DNA of 64,000 nucleotides, from assembly GCA_013397115.1 (NCBI GenBank), contig VWZW01000481.1, positions 780,685-844,684 of the forward strand, written 5' to 3'. Numbering within the stretch: the stretch's first letter is position 1; every line of letters starts with the position of its first letter. The translations under genes were made by a program, and so were the position numbers. Positions 1-11,800 of this stretch are shown here, piece after piece. The DNA comes from Edolisoma coerulescens. Lineage: Eukaryota; Chordata; Aves; Passeriformes; Campephagidae. The notes below the pieces were generated by a model, which was given only the letters and a program-made list of their open reading frames with translations, ran no database searches and had not been told where the DNA came from.

Positions 1-2947
1 TGTATCTACAGTTGCATTTCTTCTTTCGAAGTGTTTTGCAGCATAGTAAGGATGCTAAAAGCATCTTTTTGCAAAGTAAACATTGTTCCTCACTCATCAG
101 TGTGAGTCCTCTAGAGGTTGTGAAGTTGTCAGCACAGCAACACAGCACTTTGTCGGCCTGTGGTCTAGCTCCACTGAAAGCTATTGCAGCACCCTTGCCT
201 GGAAGGAGGAAATGTGCTGCAGTTGATCACCGCTAACGCAGCTCTTTTTTTCTGTTACTTTATGCTCAGCTTTGCTTGATGATGCAGTTCCCAGTGTTCC
301 CTGTGCAGAGCGTGATGGCAGGGCTGACCTGCACAGCCATTACTGTTAATTACTGCCTCCCTGCCTGCCTACAGTTTGGGGCAAAGCACATCCTGCATTC
401 GAGTCATTTTTTTACTACTAAAAATATGTTGTTCTCATTTTTTCTTGCTAGTTTCAAACTTCAAAGCAGGGTAACCTGGAGGGAGAAGCCCCAGAGCCTG
501 TAGTGAGATGTGAGCTCAATTCCCGTCGTTGCCCAAGATCTGTTGACGAGCAGCAGCTGGTGACACCCGTCCTCATCCCATTGTGCTGCCTCCCTCCTCT
601 GCCCTTTCTAGCAGGTAGTTACTGCGCTGTTGGACGTTCCTTGCACGAGCAGCTGCAGAGAGCTCCGTGGCCGATGTCCCTTGGCTTGCTGGATCAGGGG
701 ATGTGCGCGCAGGCTGCAGAGCCTGGCAGGGACAGCGAGCTGAGGGAGCCAAAAGGCTGCTCTATGTCCTGCGTGGCCGAGGGTGCGCCTGCAGCAGGTG
801 GGGCTGCAGCTCGGCAGGGGCAGGGCAGCTGCCTGGAGCTGGATGATTCCCCCAAGGGAATGACTGAGGGGGATTTCACAGAGGGGTTTGAATTCATGAA
901 TCATTTTCAAGTGGCAGAGAATTCAAGGCTGATTCTACTGAGTAAAGTTATTGCCAGTTTGTTTGAGATGGCAGTGTCTTCTTAAATTACCATCACTTCA
1001 AACCATCTTGGTTTTAGTAGCTACTGCTTTTCACCTGTTTGTGTCAGAATCACCGTTTGGTTCTTGGCTTCTCCCTGTCTGTGGTAAGATAACCAGAGAG
1101 CAATATGAGCCCATACCTTCGAAAAAAGCTGATTTACTGCAGGTGAATAGAAATGCAATATGAGAGCAATAAACTCTCATAAAGGTGAACCATAGTAAAG
1201 TGTGTCTCGTGCTGTGATGTTGGATGGCTGTTGGACAGCTGTTCGAAGGTGGATTTCCTGCAAACTGCAATCTGAGTGGATATGTAGGTTTTGTTCTTTG
1301 GGGGTTTTGAACCTGCATGTCCACAGGAAATTTGCTGTCCTGGTGAACAGTAAATTTTTCTTTTACTCCAATGTCTGCTTGTCCTGACCTTTGGGCAGGA
1401 CACTCTGTGCTTTTATTGTTCACAACAGAGTTATGTGGTGAATCACAAAGTGTGAAACACATTCTCTAGGACAGGGGGCTGCATCCTCATTCCAGTTTTC
1501 CTGCTGGCCTTAGTGGGCTCCTGTGAAGTTTTAGGCAACTGACCTACAACTAGGTCGTAGTTGACCCACAGCACATCAAAAACTGAATCCCTCACCCCGA
1601 CCCCATAACCACATACTTCCCCAGTAACAAGTATCCTCTATGGTTATTAGAAATATTTATGTTTAAACAATCCTCTAGGAAAATCCCTGCAGTTCCAGGC
1701 TTATGGCTTGACACAAGACCACGTGTAAGCTACATTCCTAGTCCTCAAGAACCCTGAATTTTTGTAAAAGGCTCTGGAATTTACAGTGAACTCTGACTTC
1801 CATGAGTTATTTTCTATCATCACGCTTGCTACTGCACCAAAGCACAAGAAATGCCTGGCTATTTTTGATTGATGCTCCTCATAATAAACTCAGTGGGTTT
1901 TAAATTTCCTCAAAACTTTAGGACTAATTATATGACAACCTGCTGCCAAAATTTCTTGTTTGGCTCCTGCAGTGATTTGTGTTGGATTACACTCTGGGTT
2001 TGATTGTTTACCATGTGTAATGGGCATTGACTTCATTCCTGTCAGCCCCTGGACTTAATGCAGTGTAGGAAAATGAAGATCAGGTTAAACTTTACTGTTG
2101 GTGGGTGAGTCTGGGAGCTGTGAGTGATATTGGAAGAGTCAGGGTTCAGTCAAGTTCCATATCCCAGCCTGTGGTTTTCCAGAGCTTCATCTCCTTCTAT
2201 GCAAGTAGTTACTTGCGCTTTTAGTGGTTTTCTTACTAACCTAGAGATTAGAAACTTTAAAAAAAGAATTTCATAGACCCTCCATTATTTTGAAACCTGC
2301 TGCATCTAACTAGTAGTCTTTAATTACTGAAATTGGTGATCTAGGTTATTGTCCGTACTGTTTCTCTACTATTTATCCAGTATTGATCAATGTGAATATT
2401 GTGATGTGTAGTAATAATGAAAAATGTTGCCAGCATAACTCCTTAACTGTAACCCTCACACCATGCCAGCCTTGCCCACGGCGCTGCCTCATGAAGGTAC
2501 CATGGAGGTAACTCCTGGAAGCAAAGCAATGCCTGGAATTTCATTCCCAAGGCAGGCCAGCTCTCCTGCACTACACTGCCCCGAGGGTATTTCAGTGAAG
2601 CTGCTCCCTGCTTTGCTCGGTGCTCGTTGTGTGTAGGGCACGCCCAGGGGTGTGCGTCCTGCCCCGTTTGCTTCCCACAGCAGTGTTCCACTCATGCCCT
2701 GAACCCCTCGGTGTTTTGCAAGTCCCAGGGTGAACGGACCTTTTGGCACCTGCATTTGTGTTTTGTCCAGCTTGGAACACCTGCAGACAGGCAAGGCAGG
2801 GTGAAGACTAACATAAAGGAGATGTGAAGGAGGGGGTGCCCAGACACACAGGACAAGATAAATGCATGCGCACAGAAGGAACGGCAGCTACCTTGCAACT
2901 TCCAAATCAAACCCCTTGAGCCAGAGTCATTTAAAACCAAACACTGC
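1..2947. other. 3' flank of SCAF11, no gene recognised
   Basis: No exon or known domain could be recognised on either strand. A GC-richer patch at about 500-870 carries overlapping open frames on both strands, and another lies at about 2455-2830; both look like composition effects. Plus-strand AATAAA hexamers lie near 1167 and 1884. In human the next gene on this side is ARID2, transcribed towards SCAF11, so this stretch could include ARID2 3' UTR or the intergenic space between converging genes. That is synteny-based inference and no ARID2 coding sequence is visible. Confidence 0.5.
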
Positions 2948-2964
2948 CAGCTTAGAGAAAAGAA

Positions 2965-2970
2965 TTTATT
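2965..2970 (-). terminator. SCAF11: distal poly(A) signal AATAAA
   Basis: The plus strand reads tttatt, giving AATAAA in transcript sense about 2.7 kb after the stop codon. The following bases include CTCTAAGCTGG and then GTGTTTGGTTTT, which resembles a GU-rich downstream element. It is the best candidate for the far end of the transcript. Confidence 0.45.
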
Positions 2971-4391
2971 AGAAACTGTTAAGCACTACACAAAACTAAA
3001 TTTTAGAGTATTTTTTTCAGTAGACAGCACTCCATCCTACATACACCGTACTGTGGACTTTGGGCAGCCACCGTGCTGTTAAGGTATATCTTTAGGATGA
3101 GACATTCAAGCAGCATGCACAGTGAGACAGGAGCAGGAGTGCAAGGAAAACCCTTTTGATTTGCATAAGTTCACAGAAGGTACAGTTTTGTAATTGTTTC
3201 CCACAAGGCAATTTGGATTGAAGGAATCACCACTGCCCTGGAGGCAGCACGGGGGCTCAGCTCCCCCCCTCTGCCCTCAGTGCTGGTGCACATTGGGACT
3301 TTTCAGTAGAAAGTGTTTCAATAAATAGAAATACAGCTTTCCTCCTACTGGAACACAGGCAGGACTCCAAAGTTGCTGCACTCCCCCTTCTTGGGCAGCT
3401 GCAGCAGCAGAGACCTCACTGCTTTTCAGGAGAAACAGGAGCAGAGTCTACAGATTAAGGCAATGCATTTCTTTAATTCAACATAGAAATTGTAACAAAC
3501 TGCGTATTTTCTGATAAATTCTGAAGTATTTAATTGTAAAAAATAAAGTTACTGATCACATGCTACACTATCTGCTATTCTTCATTAGGTTTTGAAATAC
3601 AGTGGAGCATCACTATAGTCACTGCCCCAGCAACGTGGCAGCCAGTGACAGCTTCTCTTCCACCCAGGAGCTGCAAAACAGGAAACTAGTGACCCCTGCC
3701 TTCTCCCAGGTCAAATCCTCCCTTGTTTCTTCCCACCTCCCCCACTTTCCACCTCTCTTCCAAAAGAGGAAAAAAACCCTATGAAACACTTATCTGACTC
3801 CTGAAAGTAGCTTTATAGCAAGGCTCAACTGTATAGACTAGGAAAAGATATAAAAAGTGATTAAAATCCAAAAATTCAGAGAATGAAAATGTAATAAAGT
3901 ACGCATGGCGTGATAAACCAGGATACACATAGCAATTTGCTACATTTTTCAAAAAGTGCTAACCAATTTTAGCTTAAAATAGTTCAAGAGATCTTACAAA
4001 TTGCTACCATAGTGTAAAACTGAGTATTTTGAAAAATCTAAAACCTGACTTGGCTGTAGGAAATGTATTGTATTTGTTTCTAATTTATATAGCATTTGCA
4101 TTTAGGCACACAAAAATAAATATAGACAGTAAGATGCTTCATTAAGTCTGCAGAAAGTTATAGTTAAAATCAAGCAATCAACTGTTGTGACAAAGATCAC
4201 ATTTTTACACTTCTCTCTCTACACCACATGTGTGTACAGGGGTGGATATCCCTTATTTCATCCTCAGGCTTCTGCAAAAGTTACTAAGAGGGTGAGACTG
4301 TGTTTTCTGCCAAAAACAGGTAATTCGGGAAATACTGGCTACAAAGAGACAATTTCTCAGAAAACTCAACTGATACTTTCTGTTAAAATGT

Positions 4392-4397
4392 TTTATT
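4392..4397 (-). terminator. SCAF11: alternative poly(A) signal AATAAA
   Basis: A canonical hexamer in transcript sense about 1.3 kb after the stop. Whether it is used cannot be judged from sequence alone. Confidence 0.25.
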
Positions 4398-5102
4398 CCT
4401 GCCTCTGAGCCAGGAGACTCCAGGGCTGGAGCAGAAGCCAGGCTGAGCCAACACCAAAGGCTGTTATGGCACAACAGGACTGGAGGGTCAGGGGCAAGAT
4501 TTTAACAGCACTGTGTAAGAGTAAGGGAACAAATCCGAGTAAGGCTCCTTTTAGAAGGATCTCAAGCTGTTCTTTCCCTAAGGAGCACACAGTATTCCAG
4601 CAACCCTTGCTGCTGCTGCCTCAGTAAAACTGGTTTTACCTTAAGTGTAAGCCCTCCCCAGGCACATTCAGTGACCCCACATCTGTTTTTAAAATGCTCG
4701 TGGTACCTCTAATAACCTCTCTCCAGAGCTCAGGGAAGCAGGAACACACTTGGCTTCCGATGGTGCAGGCTCACCAATACCCGTCTGGTGATTCATGCCA
4801 CAGTCCCTAATTAATAGAGAAAAGTATTATGCAGCTGAGATTGGCACAACTGGCAGTCTCTGGTCAACTGGGAACCTAACAATAAATTCCAGCTTTCTTG
4901 ATTTTACTTGAAGAAGAAACTTCTCTGTTTCTCAACATCCAGCTTTAGTACACTAATTCCCCACTAGCCTAAGGGCACAACCTGAACTGAGGTTATCAGT
5001 GTGTGGTGATTGAGGGCTTTCAACACACAAAAATTATTCAAGTTATCCCACTGTCTTGAGACAAACTGAAAAACATCACAAACAATACCAAGCAGCATAA
5101 TT

Positions 5103-5108
5103 TTTATT
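5103..5108 (-). terminator. SCAF11: alternative poly(A) signal AATAAA
   Basis: A canonical hexamer in transcript sense, embedded in an A-rich run, about 600 nt after the stop. Use would give a short 3' UTR. Confidence 0.25.
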
Positions 5109-5494
5109 TGGTGTTACAACAGCTGTTCAGCACCCATGCTTTTGGGCACCATGTTTTACTGTTTATGACTTTTCTTTTTGAAATCTAAACAGTTGTGTTC
5201 AGACAACTCCATGTGCTTTTTTAATATACACATTGTGACCCCTGCATTCAGCCTGTCCAGCTAACACTAGAAATATTTGTCAAGGCAATTAATTATTTAA
5301 TCTTTGCTATAATTAGGGAGTAATCGAAAGAAAAATTTTACTTTAATCTGACTGATCACATGTACTGTACATACCTGTTCCAAACTCAACATACTCAGAA
5401 GTTTCTAATTTAATGCACTCTCTTATTCAAGTCAAAATGCTGTACATCTAAGTATCCACACAATCGTACATTCCTAATGATTCTTCTTTACACC

Positions 5495-5500
5495 TTTATT
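5495..5500 (-). terminator. SCAF11: proximal poly(A) signal AATAAA
   Basis: A canonical hexamer in transcript sense about 205 nt after the stop codon. It would produce the shortest 3' UTR if used. Confidence 0.3.
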
Positions 5501-5704
5501 CTTTTTAGACATCTGTTTTTAAAAAGGAATAAAGAAGTTGCCCTGCAGATCTATATTTCTTTAGAACAAAACATTATACGCTACCTTGAAAAATAATTTT
5601 ATCAAAACCAAATTCAAATCACTGTCATGTACAACTTTCAGTTAACAGTTCACATTGAAATTGCACTTTGCAGATAGAATAAAACTAAAAAATGAAAACA
5701 TATT

Positions 5705-5833
5705 CTATTTCCTTTCACAGGAGACTGCCTCTTCAGGATTTTTCTTCCGTGAATGCTTGTATTTGTCTACATACGCTTTCACTAGATTTGCCACTTTTGC
5801 AGAATTCACTTCTCCGCTCTTGCTGTGACAAAC
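5705..5833 (-). CDS. SCAF11: SCAF11 exon 15, coding part (residues 1334-1375)
   Basis: The acceptor is a pyrimidine-rich tract ending TTGTAG. The frame opens VCHSKSGEVNSAKVANLVKA and ends in CERK before TAG at 5705-5707. It completes the C-terminal domain found in SCAF11, SCAF1 and PHRF1, which in this family is linked to RNA polymerase II CTD association. The tail after the DKYK motif differs from the human protein and is slightly shorter. Confidence 0.96.
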   Translation of the reverse strand, partial: VCHSKSGEVNSAKVANLVKAYVDKYKHSRKKNPEEAVSCERK

Positions 5834-8800
5834 CTACAACAGTTGAAAGAACAAAAACGTTTGAAACATTTCCGTTGATTTGCCACCGTCCCACATTATT
5901 CTTTTACTTCCCCCACACTCCTGATTCTTCCATTGCAGGCAGAACATATTTTTAAATCCCTAATACTTTCCAATTGCTTCCCAAGTACTTCTGAATTCCC
6001 ATTCAACTTTTCCACACAATAACCAGGTTCTTATGGATGGAGAAAGAAGAAAGGCATTTTTGCTTCTCCGTCTTCCCCCTTTCCAGCAACCATGAGCTGT
6101 TCCCACAAGAATGAGAAATGCACCCCAAAGCCTGCCCCGGGTGAAATGGGTGCAGCTCGGATTACTGGACCAACTTACTTTATCTACAGCTTTCCGCACA
6201 ATTTCTTTGTATTCCTCCTTAGTGATATCTTTGTTTTGGTAGAAAGGTTTGATGGCGAGCTTGACCTCTTGTGCTGCTTTTTCTTGAATTAATAATTTCT
6301 GAAGAGAAAACAAACTTGAGTGTTATTTTTCACTGCCTATGTATCTTTATCAATCGCCTATTAAAACTTTACAGGGAAAAAGTTGCTACAGAAGATTAGA
6401 AAACCACCCCCGACGCACATTTCAGCTCTCATGGGAGCTGCCTGTGCTCTGCTGAGAACAGAACGTTTTCCCACAGCAGTTCAAGTAATATCCATAATAG
6501 TGCTGTTTTAAAGAAGACTACATTAAAAAGAGTCAGTTGCTAATCTGTGTCCTATGGCTGCCACAAAAACATTACCTACACGATGGTATGGAGTATATTA
6601 CACTGAAGGGTTATTGTCATAACTTGCTATTTTTTAGCATATCAAAATGCATTTACATAAAAATTAAAATTTATATGTTTTAATGTAAATATATGAACAG
6701 TGTATATATAAATATATGCTGAACTTTGAACTTGCCTGGTCCTTCTTCGAGCTATCTGCACTGGCTTCCACTGTTACACTTGCTTTGTTTTCTCCCAATT
6801 TTACAGCTGCATTAGAGCTCTTCATGTGACCTGATGACGTTGCATTACCCGAATTTGGTCCCTGAACTGTTCCCATGTTTCCCAGGACTGCTGCTGGAGC
6901 AGGCAAGGCTGGAGCACTCATGCTGTTACTTCCATGAACAGCATTTGGAACACCCTGTTTTAAAAAGTTATCAGTAGTTAATATGTCATTCTTCCATATG
7001 GCAATGTGCCTTTCTAGGAGTCTCAGCTGCTATAGAATGAGCACAAATACTGCATGCTTTGGTTCATTACCTAATTTCCACACTGCCCATTATTATGGAA
7101 GGTACACACATTACACTAGATCTACTCAAAGGAAAAAAGAAAAGCTTGAGAAGTAAAGCATTGTCCATGTCACCACAGTGGCTGCCAGTTTCTAGCTCTG
7201 ATACCAGCAATAAAGTACCCTGCAAACAGGCACAGAGGGTGTTGGTACAGGGGGAACAAAGTTTATGGCTGCAGAATCAATCTGATTTACAAAACAGAGC
7301 TGTGATAAGTAAACATTTTCTAAAAAAATCAGCACCTAAACACACATGCAAAAAGTATCTTAAGCCATAATTGCATTCCTGCATCATAATGATGCTACTT
7401 TGAAAACATCTATTTTCATGTTTGTTATCAGCTTGAACTTGGAAATGCATTTCAAATGTAAATACACAGGCTAGAGATGAAATGCTGGCTGAAGTACCAG
7501 GATCTGTTTTTCAGGGAAAGCCATTTTCTGGCTATTTCCAAACATCACCAAAAGGCACTGTACATACTTGGGAACTGAGAAATTAAGTAGCTCTCAGACT
7601 TCAGATAGAGGCCATTTTTAGCAAAAGCTCAGAACATCCTCCTGACATGTTTCTGGCAGGCTACACTAAACACTGCCTTTTTGCAGGTCATCACCATTAC
7701 TCTTTACACATCTGCATTTATCCAGATGGAAAATAATGAAACAGGAATTTGAGCTCTTTGGAAAGGACAGAGAAATGGAGCTGTAATAATCAGCATGCTA
7801 ACGCTCACCAGCGTGCTCTCTTCATTTTCCTTTCAACAGGAAGGACAGGTGGTGTCCTGCAGTATTCAGTCATTTCCATTGTGCTACCACTGAGGAATTG
7901 ATGAATGAAAGCTCAAAGAAAAAGCAGCAGCAGCTCCCAAGAGCATTCAGGTTCATGGACTCCAGTCCACAAAAGCAGGTAAGAGCAACAACTGTAACAT
8001 GGGCTTAACAACAAGTAACTATGTTTAGCAGCAATACACAATCTTTACAGAAACATATATATTGCTGCATTAGATGCTCATTTCAGAGGTTTGTAGCCTA
8101 TATTCTGACTTCTTACATTTTTGGAGGTTAAACCTACTGGATTTCCAATTGTGAAAATATTTCAGTTACAGATGGGAAGCATTAATCAAATCAACAAGCA
8201 ATCACCAGGATTTTAGTTCCAGCAGTACACCTTGCTGGTTTACTTTGCAGTGTATTAAGTTATTTCATATGGCCTGTAACCCCACTCAGTATTTCTCACA
8301 GCACTTAACTCTCCTTGTTCTAAGTTAATGAGTGTGAACAGATGACAGCAGTGAAAAGTGAGAACAACGTAGGCCATTTATCAGTTCACTTCAGATCTTT
8401 AGAGATGCTGCATGAAAACAGAGGGTTAGAAACCATTTGTTCTAGAACATCACTTTTTCAACCTGCAATGTAGGGGAAAGCATTTAAGGTTAGAACAGGC
8501 AGCAGCAAAAGAAAAGCACAAACCCCAGTCAGCTCCTGAAGAGCTCTTTACTTATCATAAACGCAGCATTACATCTTCTTGCAGGGCCATGGGTTCTCCT
8601 CCAAGTTGTTCATATTCCTTTCTCTGATATAAAAGCTCTTAATATAAACAGCTGGCTACAGGAGAAGCTCACATACATGAGAGTTGTTTTAAAGATATCT
8701 TGAGAGTCATAAAAAGATGGTCTGACCTGCCCTAAGCATGGCAGGGTCTTTTTGAAACTGGAGAAATAAAGTGGGAGTTAGGTCTCAAACAGGGCATGCG

Positions 8801-11800
8801 AAACCAGGAGAATCAGATGAGAAAGGGGAAGTAAAAAACACCAAAGAGGCCTCAGAAATTATTAATAAAAAGGCTCAAAAGATTAAACAGAATAGAAAAT
8901 GCATGTGTGGGGAAGCCATTGAGATGGTGACAGCTGGAGAATGGAAGCGTGGAACAAATGGGTGCCATGCAGTAGTTGGCAATTTTCCTCTGCTGATAGA
9001 CCCCATGGGATGAGAAATGCAACACAGAAGTTTAGATCACTTCCTACATGCTGCTGAAAGGGGATTCAAGCATTTCCTAAAATGCTTAAAAATCAGGTTT
9101 GGAAGGGGACAATTTAGTTTTGGAAGCAGGTCACTTCTAAGATGAAAAAGGTAATGGACAACACTGATGAAATTTTTCAGTGTTCCACTACCAGAGAAAC
9201 CCAGTTATGATGTTGTGTGTTGTTATTATTTAAAAGCCACAGTCTCTGAACAACCCATATACTCATGGATGCTTCCACTTCAAATTTGGTGTGGAGTGGA
9301 AGAAAACAGGCAAGAGAGAAAGAAACTGCAAGTATAAATTTATGGTATTCAAGATAAAGAATCCTTAACTGGTATTGTTTCACCACTGCTCTTGCCATAG
9401 CTTCTGATAAAGCATACCTGCAATTGTTTTCCATCTTGCTGTGAAGCAATGTAGTTGACTTGTTGAGATGGTGGGGGTGGAGGTGGAGGCGGAGGTAATC
9501 CCTGAGAAATATTTGTGGGAGCAGCTACCTGTATGAGAGGCACTCCGGTAGGGAGATGCATGGGCATTGGAGGGTGGATGTTGAAAGGATTTTGTTGCAT
9601 ATTCATCAAGGGAGGATGGACACCCACTGGATACGGGAAGATATTCATAGGTTGGTGCTGTGCATTCACTTGTGGCATTACATTCATTTGTTGCTGCATC
9701 ATATTTAATGGTAACTGAGAACCATCACTTTGCTGGTTGCCTTGGTCTTTGAGGTTTGGATCTGCCAAACAAAAAAACACCAGACAGTATATCAAGAAGA
9801 AGTTCTGTACTTCATAAAGCAAAACGGAAGCCAGGTATCTAAACTCTTAATTAAGGAGGGATTATCAAAAAGCTTTCTATAATCTGAGTATTTTCAAGAT
9901 ATTGCATTACTTTATTACACAGCACTCATCACCATACATGTCATGAAACCAAATGTGAGCTTCCAAGTTTAAAAAGTTCAGGTTACTATGGAAGCCTGCA
10001 TTTTGAATGTTTTCTCTACTTCTTCCCATAACACAGCTAATAAATTACTTCATCAAAATGAAACCGCAATTTTTCGCCAAAGAGCAGGAAGACAACATCA
10101 TTTATCCAGTTCTGTAACTGCAGAAGGTTAGTCACACATTACAACAGCAAGTCTCTGCTCCCCTTTGCCTGAGTCACACACACTCACTGTACAGTTCTGG
10201 TAATTACAGAAATACTCTGCTGGGATTTTTCACACTGAGCAATAAGTCATCCTCAAACCATTTCAGAGATATTCATATTCAGAAAGAGTTGTTCAAAAAC
10301 CCCGTAATGGTACAACAGGTAAACCTAGAAGTAAAAATAACCTCTTGGGGTAGCAGGTAGCACTTTTAAAATAAATTACTTTGATATCCCATCTTCTCTT
10401 CAACAGAAGCCAAAAAACTAAAATCTAGACACAAGCAGCAAGCCTTCCAGAAGTCAATAAATAAGTTTGGAGAAATGATTGATAGGCTATAATTTACATG
10501 TCCTTCCTTAGAATCCCTTCCTTGAGGAACTCTGACATCTAAATCACAGGGATCACAATCTAAGGCCTTATGTGTCAGCCCAAATCCTCATTTTTAAAGA
10601 TAATGGGATAACACAATCACTGAGGTTGGAAAGGACCTATTGAGACTCTCCGGTCTAACCTCCCTGCTCAAGCAGGGTCCGCAAAAGCAGGCTGCCCTGG
10701 AGGACCATGCCATTCAGAACCGTGTCATGATGGCCTGTTTTATCCAGTCATGAGAGATTGTTGTACTATTCTCAGCTGAATTCAGGTTCCAAAAGTGAGT
10801 TACAGCATGATTGTTCCTGAACTGTAAGAAAAAGTCTTTGAATCATAAAATGCTTTCAGTTACAGGTTTGGTAAGTTTTCCCTGCAGCAGATTGAAGGGT
10901 TACAATGTTGCCTCAAAACTAGGAAGCCACTGATGCAGTTGCCTCTCAGAAGAGGGAGAAAACTGCTGGCATATGGGATGAAAAATGGATAAAAATGAAA
11001 GGCAAAACAATCAGACAGTGTGAGAGTACAAGTGTGGTTGTCTTCAGAAATGGATTTTATAGTTTTTGAATTCAATTCATATCTATCTTTAAAGATTATT
11101 AATCAGGGCATTAATAATCTGTGGATGACTTCTTAGCTATTCAGAATCAATCTCATCCACAGTTAACTCATTTCTACCAAAAAGTTTATTTCTCTCAGGG
11201 CAGTTGTCTTTTAGATATAAAAACCCCTCAAAAACTAATTTAGACTTATAGTGATTTTTAGAGGAATTTTAATACTGAAATACAATAAAAGCACTGGTTT
11301 TGTATTTATAAATTTCCCTAGATTTTTTTTTAAAGCATTTAAACAGGACTATGCTTATTTAGGAGCAAGATTAACATCAACATAGTGCTTTGTCATCTCT
11401 AAAATCTGCCACGTGGGTCTGCACAGGCAAATTTCTGTCTTTTTGAAACAAATTAGCCTTTTTAAAATAGTGCAGATGATAAAAGTAATCATGAAGAAGA
11501 TTTGCTTTCTCTTCAGCCAAATCAATTTACTTCAGCAGCACTCTTCAGATGCACAGTCCTTAAACCCAAACTTGGACTTTACTCAAAATCAAGAAGCCAT
11601 CAAAATACAAGAAATCACCAAACTCCACACCTTTACCCCTCCATATTGCAAAAAGAGTATGGATTCACCTCAATTTTTTTTTTAAAGAACTAATCAGCAG
11701 ATCAGATCACAGGACAATGTGACAGGATTTTGCTCAGCTACTGCATCTGTGACTAAGATATTATATTTCAAAACCATTAATACCTTGTTCAGGTGTCTCC

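Larger units (their letters stand above)
2948..5704 (-). other. SCAF11: SCAF11 3' untranslated region (last exon)
   Basis: This AT-rich, stop-dense stretch follows the SCAF11 stop codon at 5705-5707. The distal end is set by the minus-strand AATAAA at 2965-2970, which is followed by a GT-rich stretch suitable as a downstream element; cleavage near 2948 is an estimate. Three nearer AATAAA hexamers would give shorter 3' UTRs. RNA evidence is needed to fix the end, and I saw no repeat element in it. Confidence 0.5.

Noticed and set aside
1..2947. ARID2 3' end, expected here from human gene order
   Set aside because: No ARID2 coding sequence or zinc-finger motif is visible; the idea remains synteny-based and unproven.
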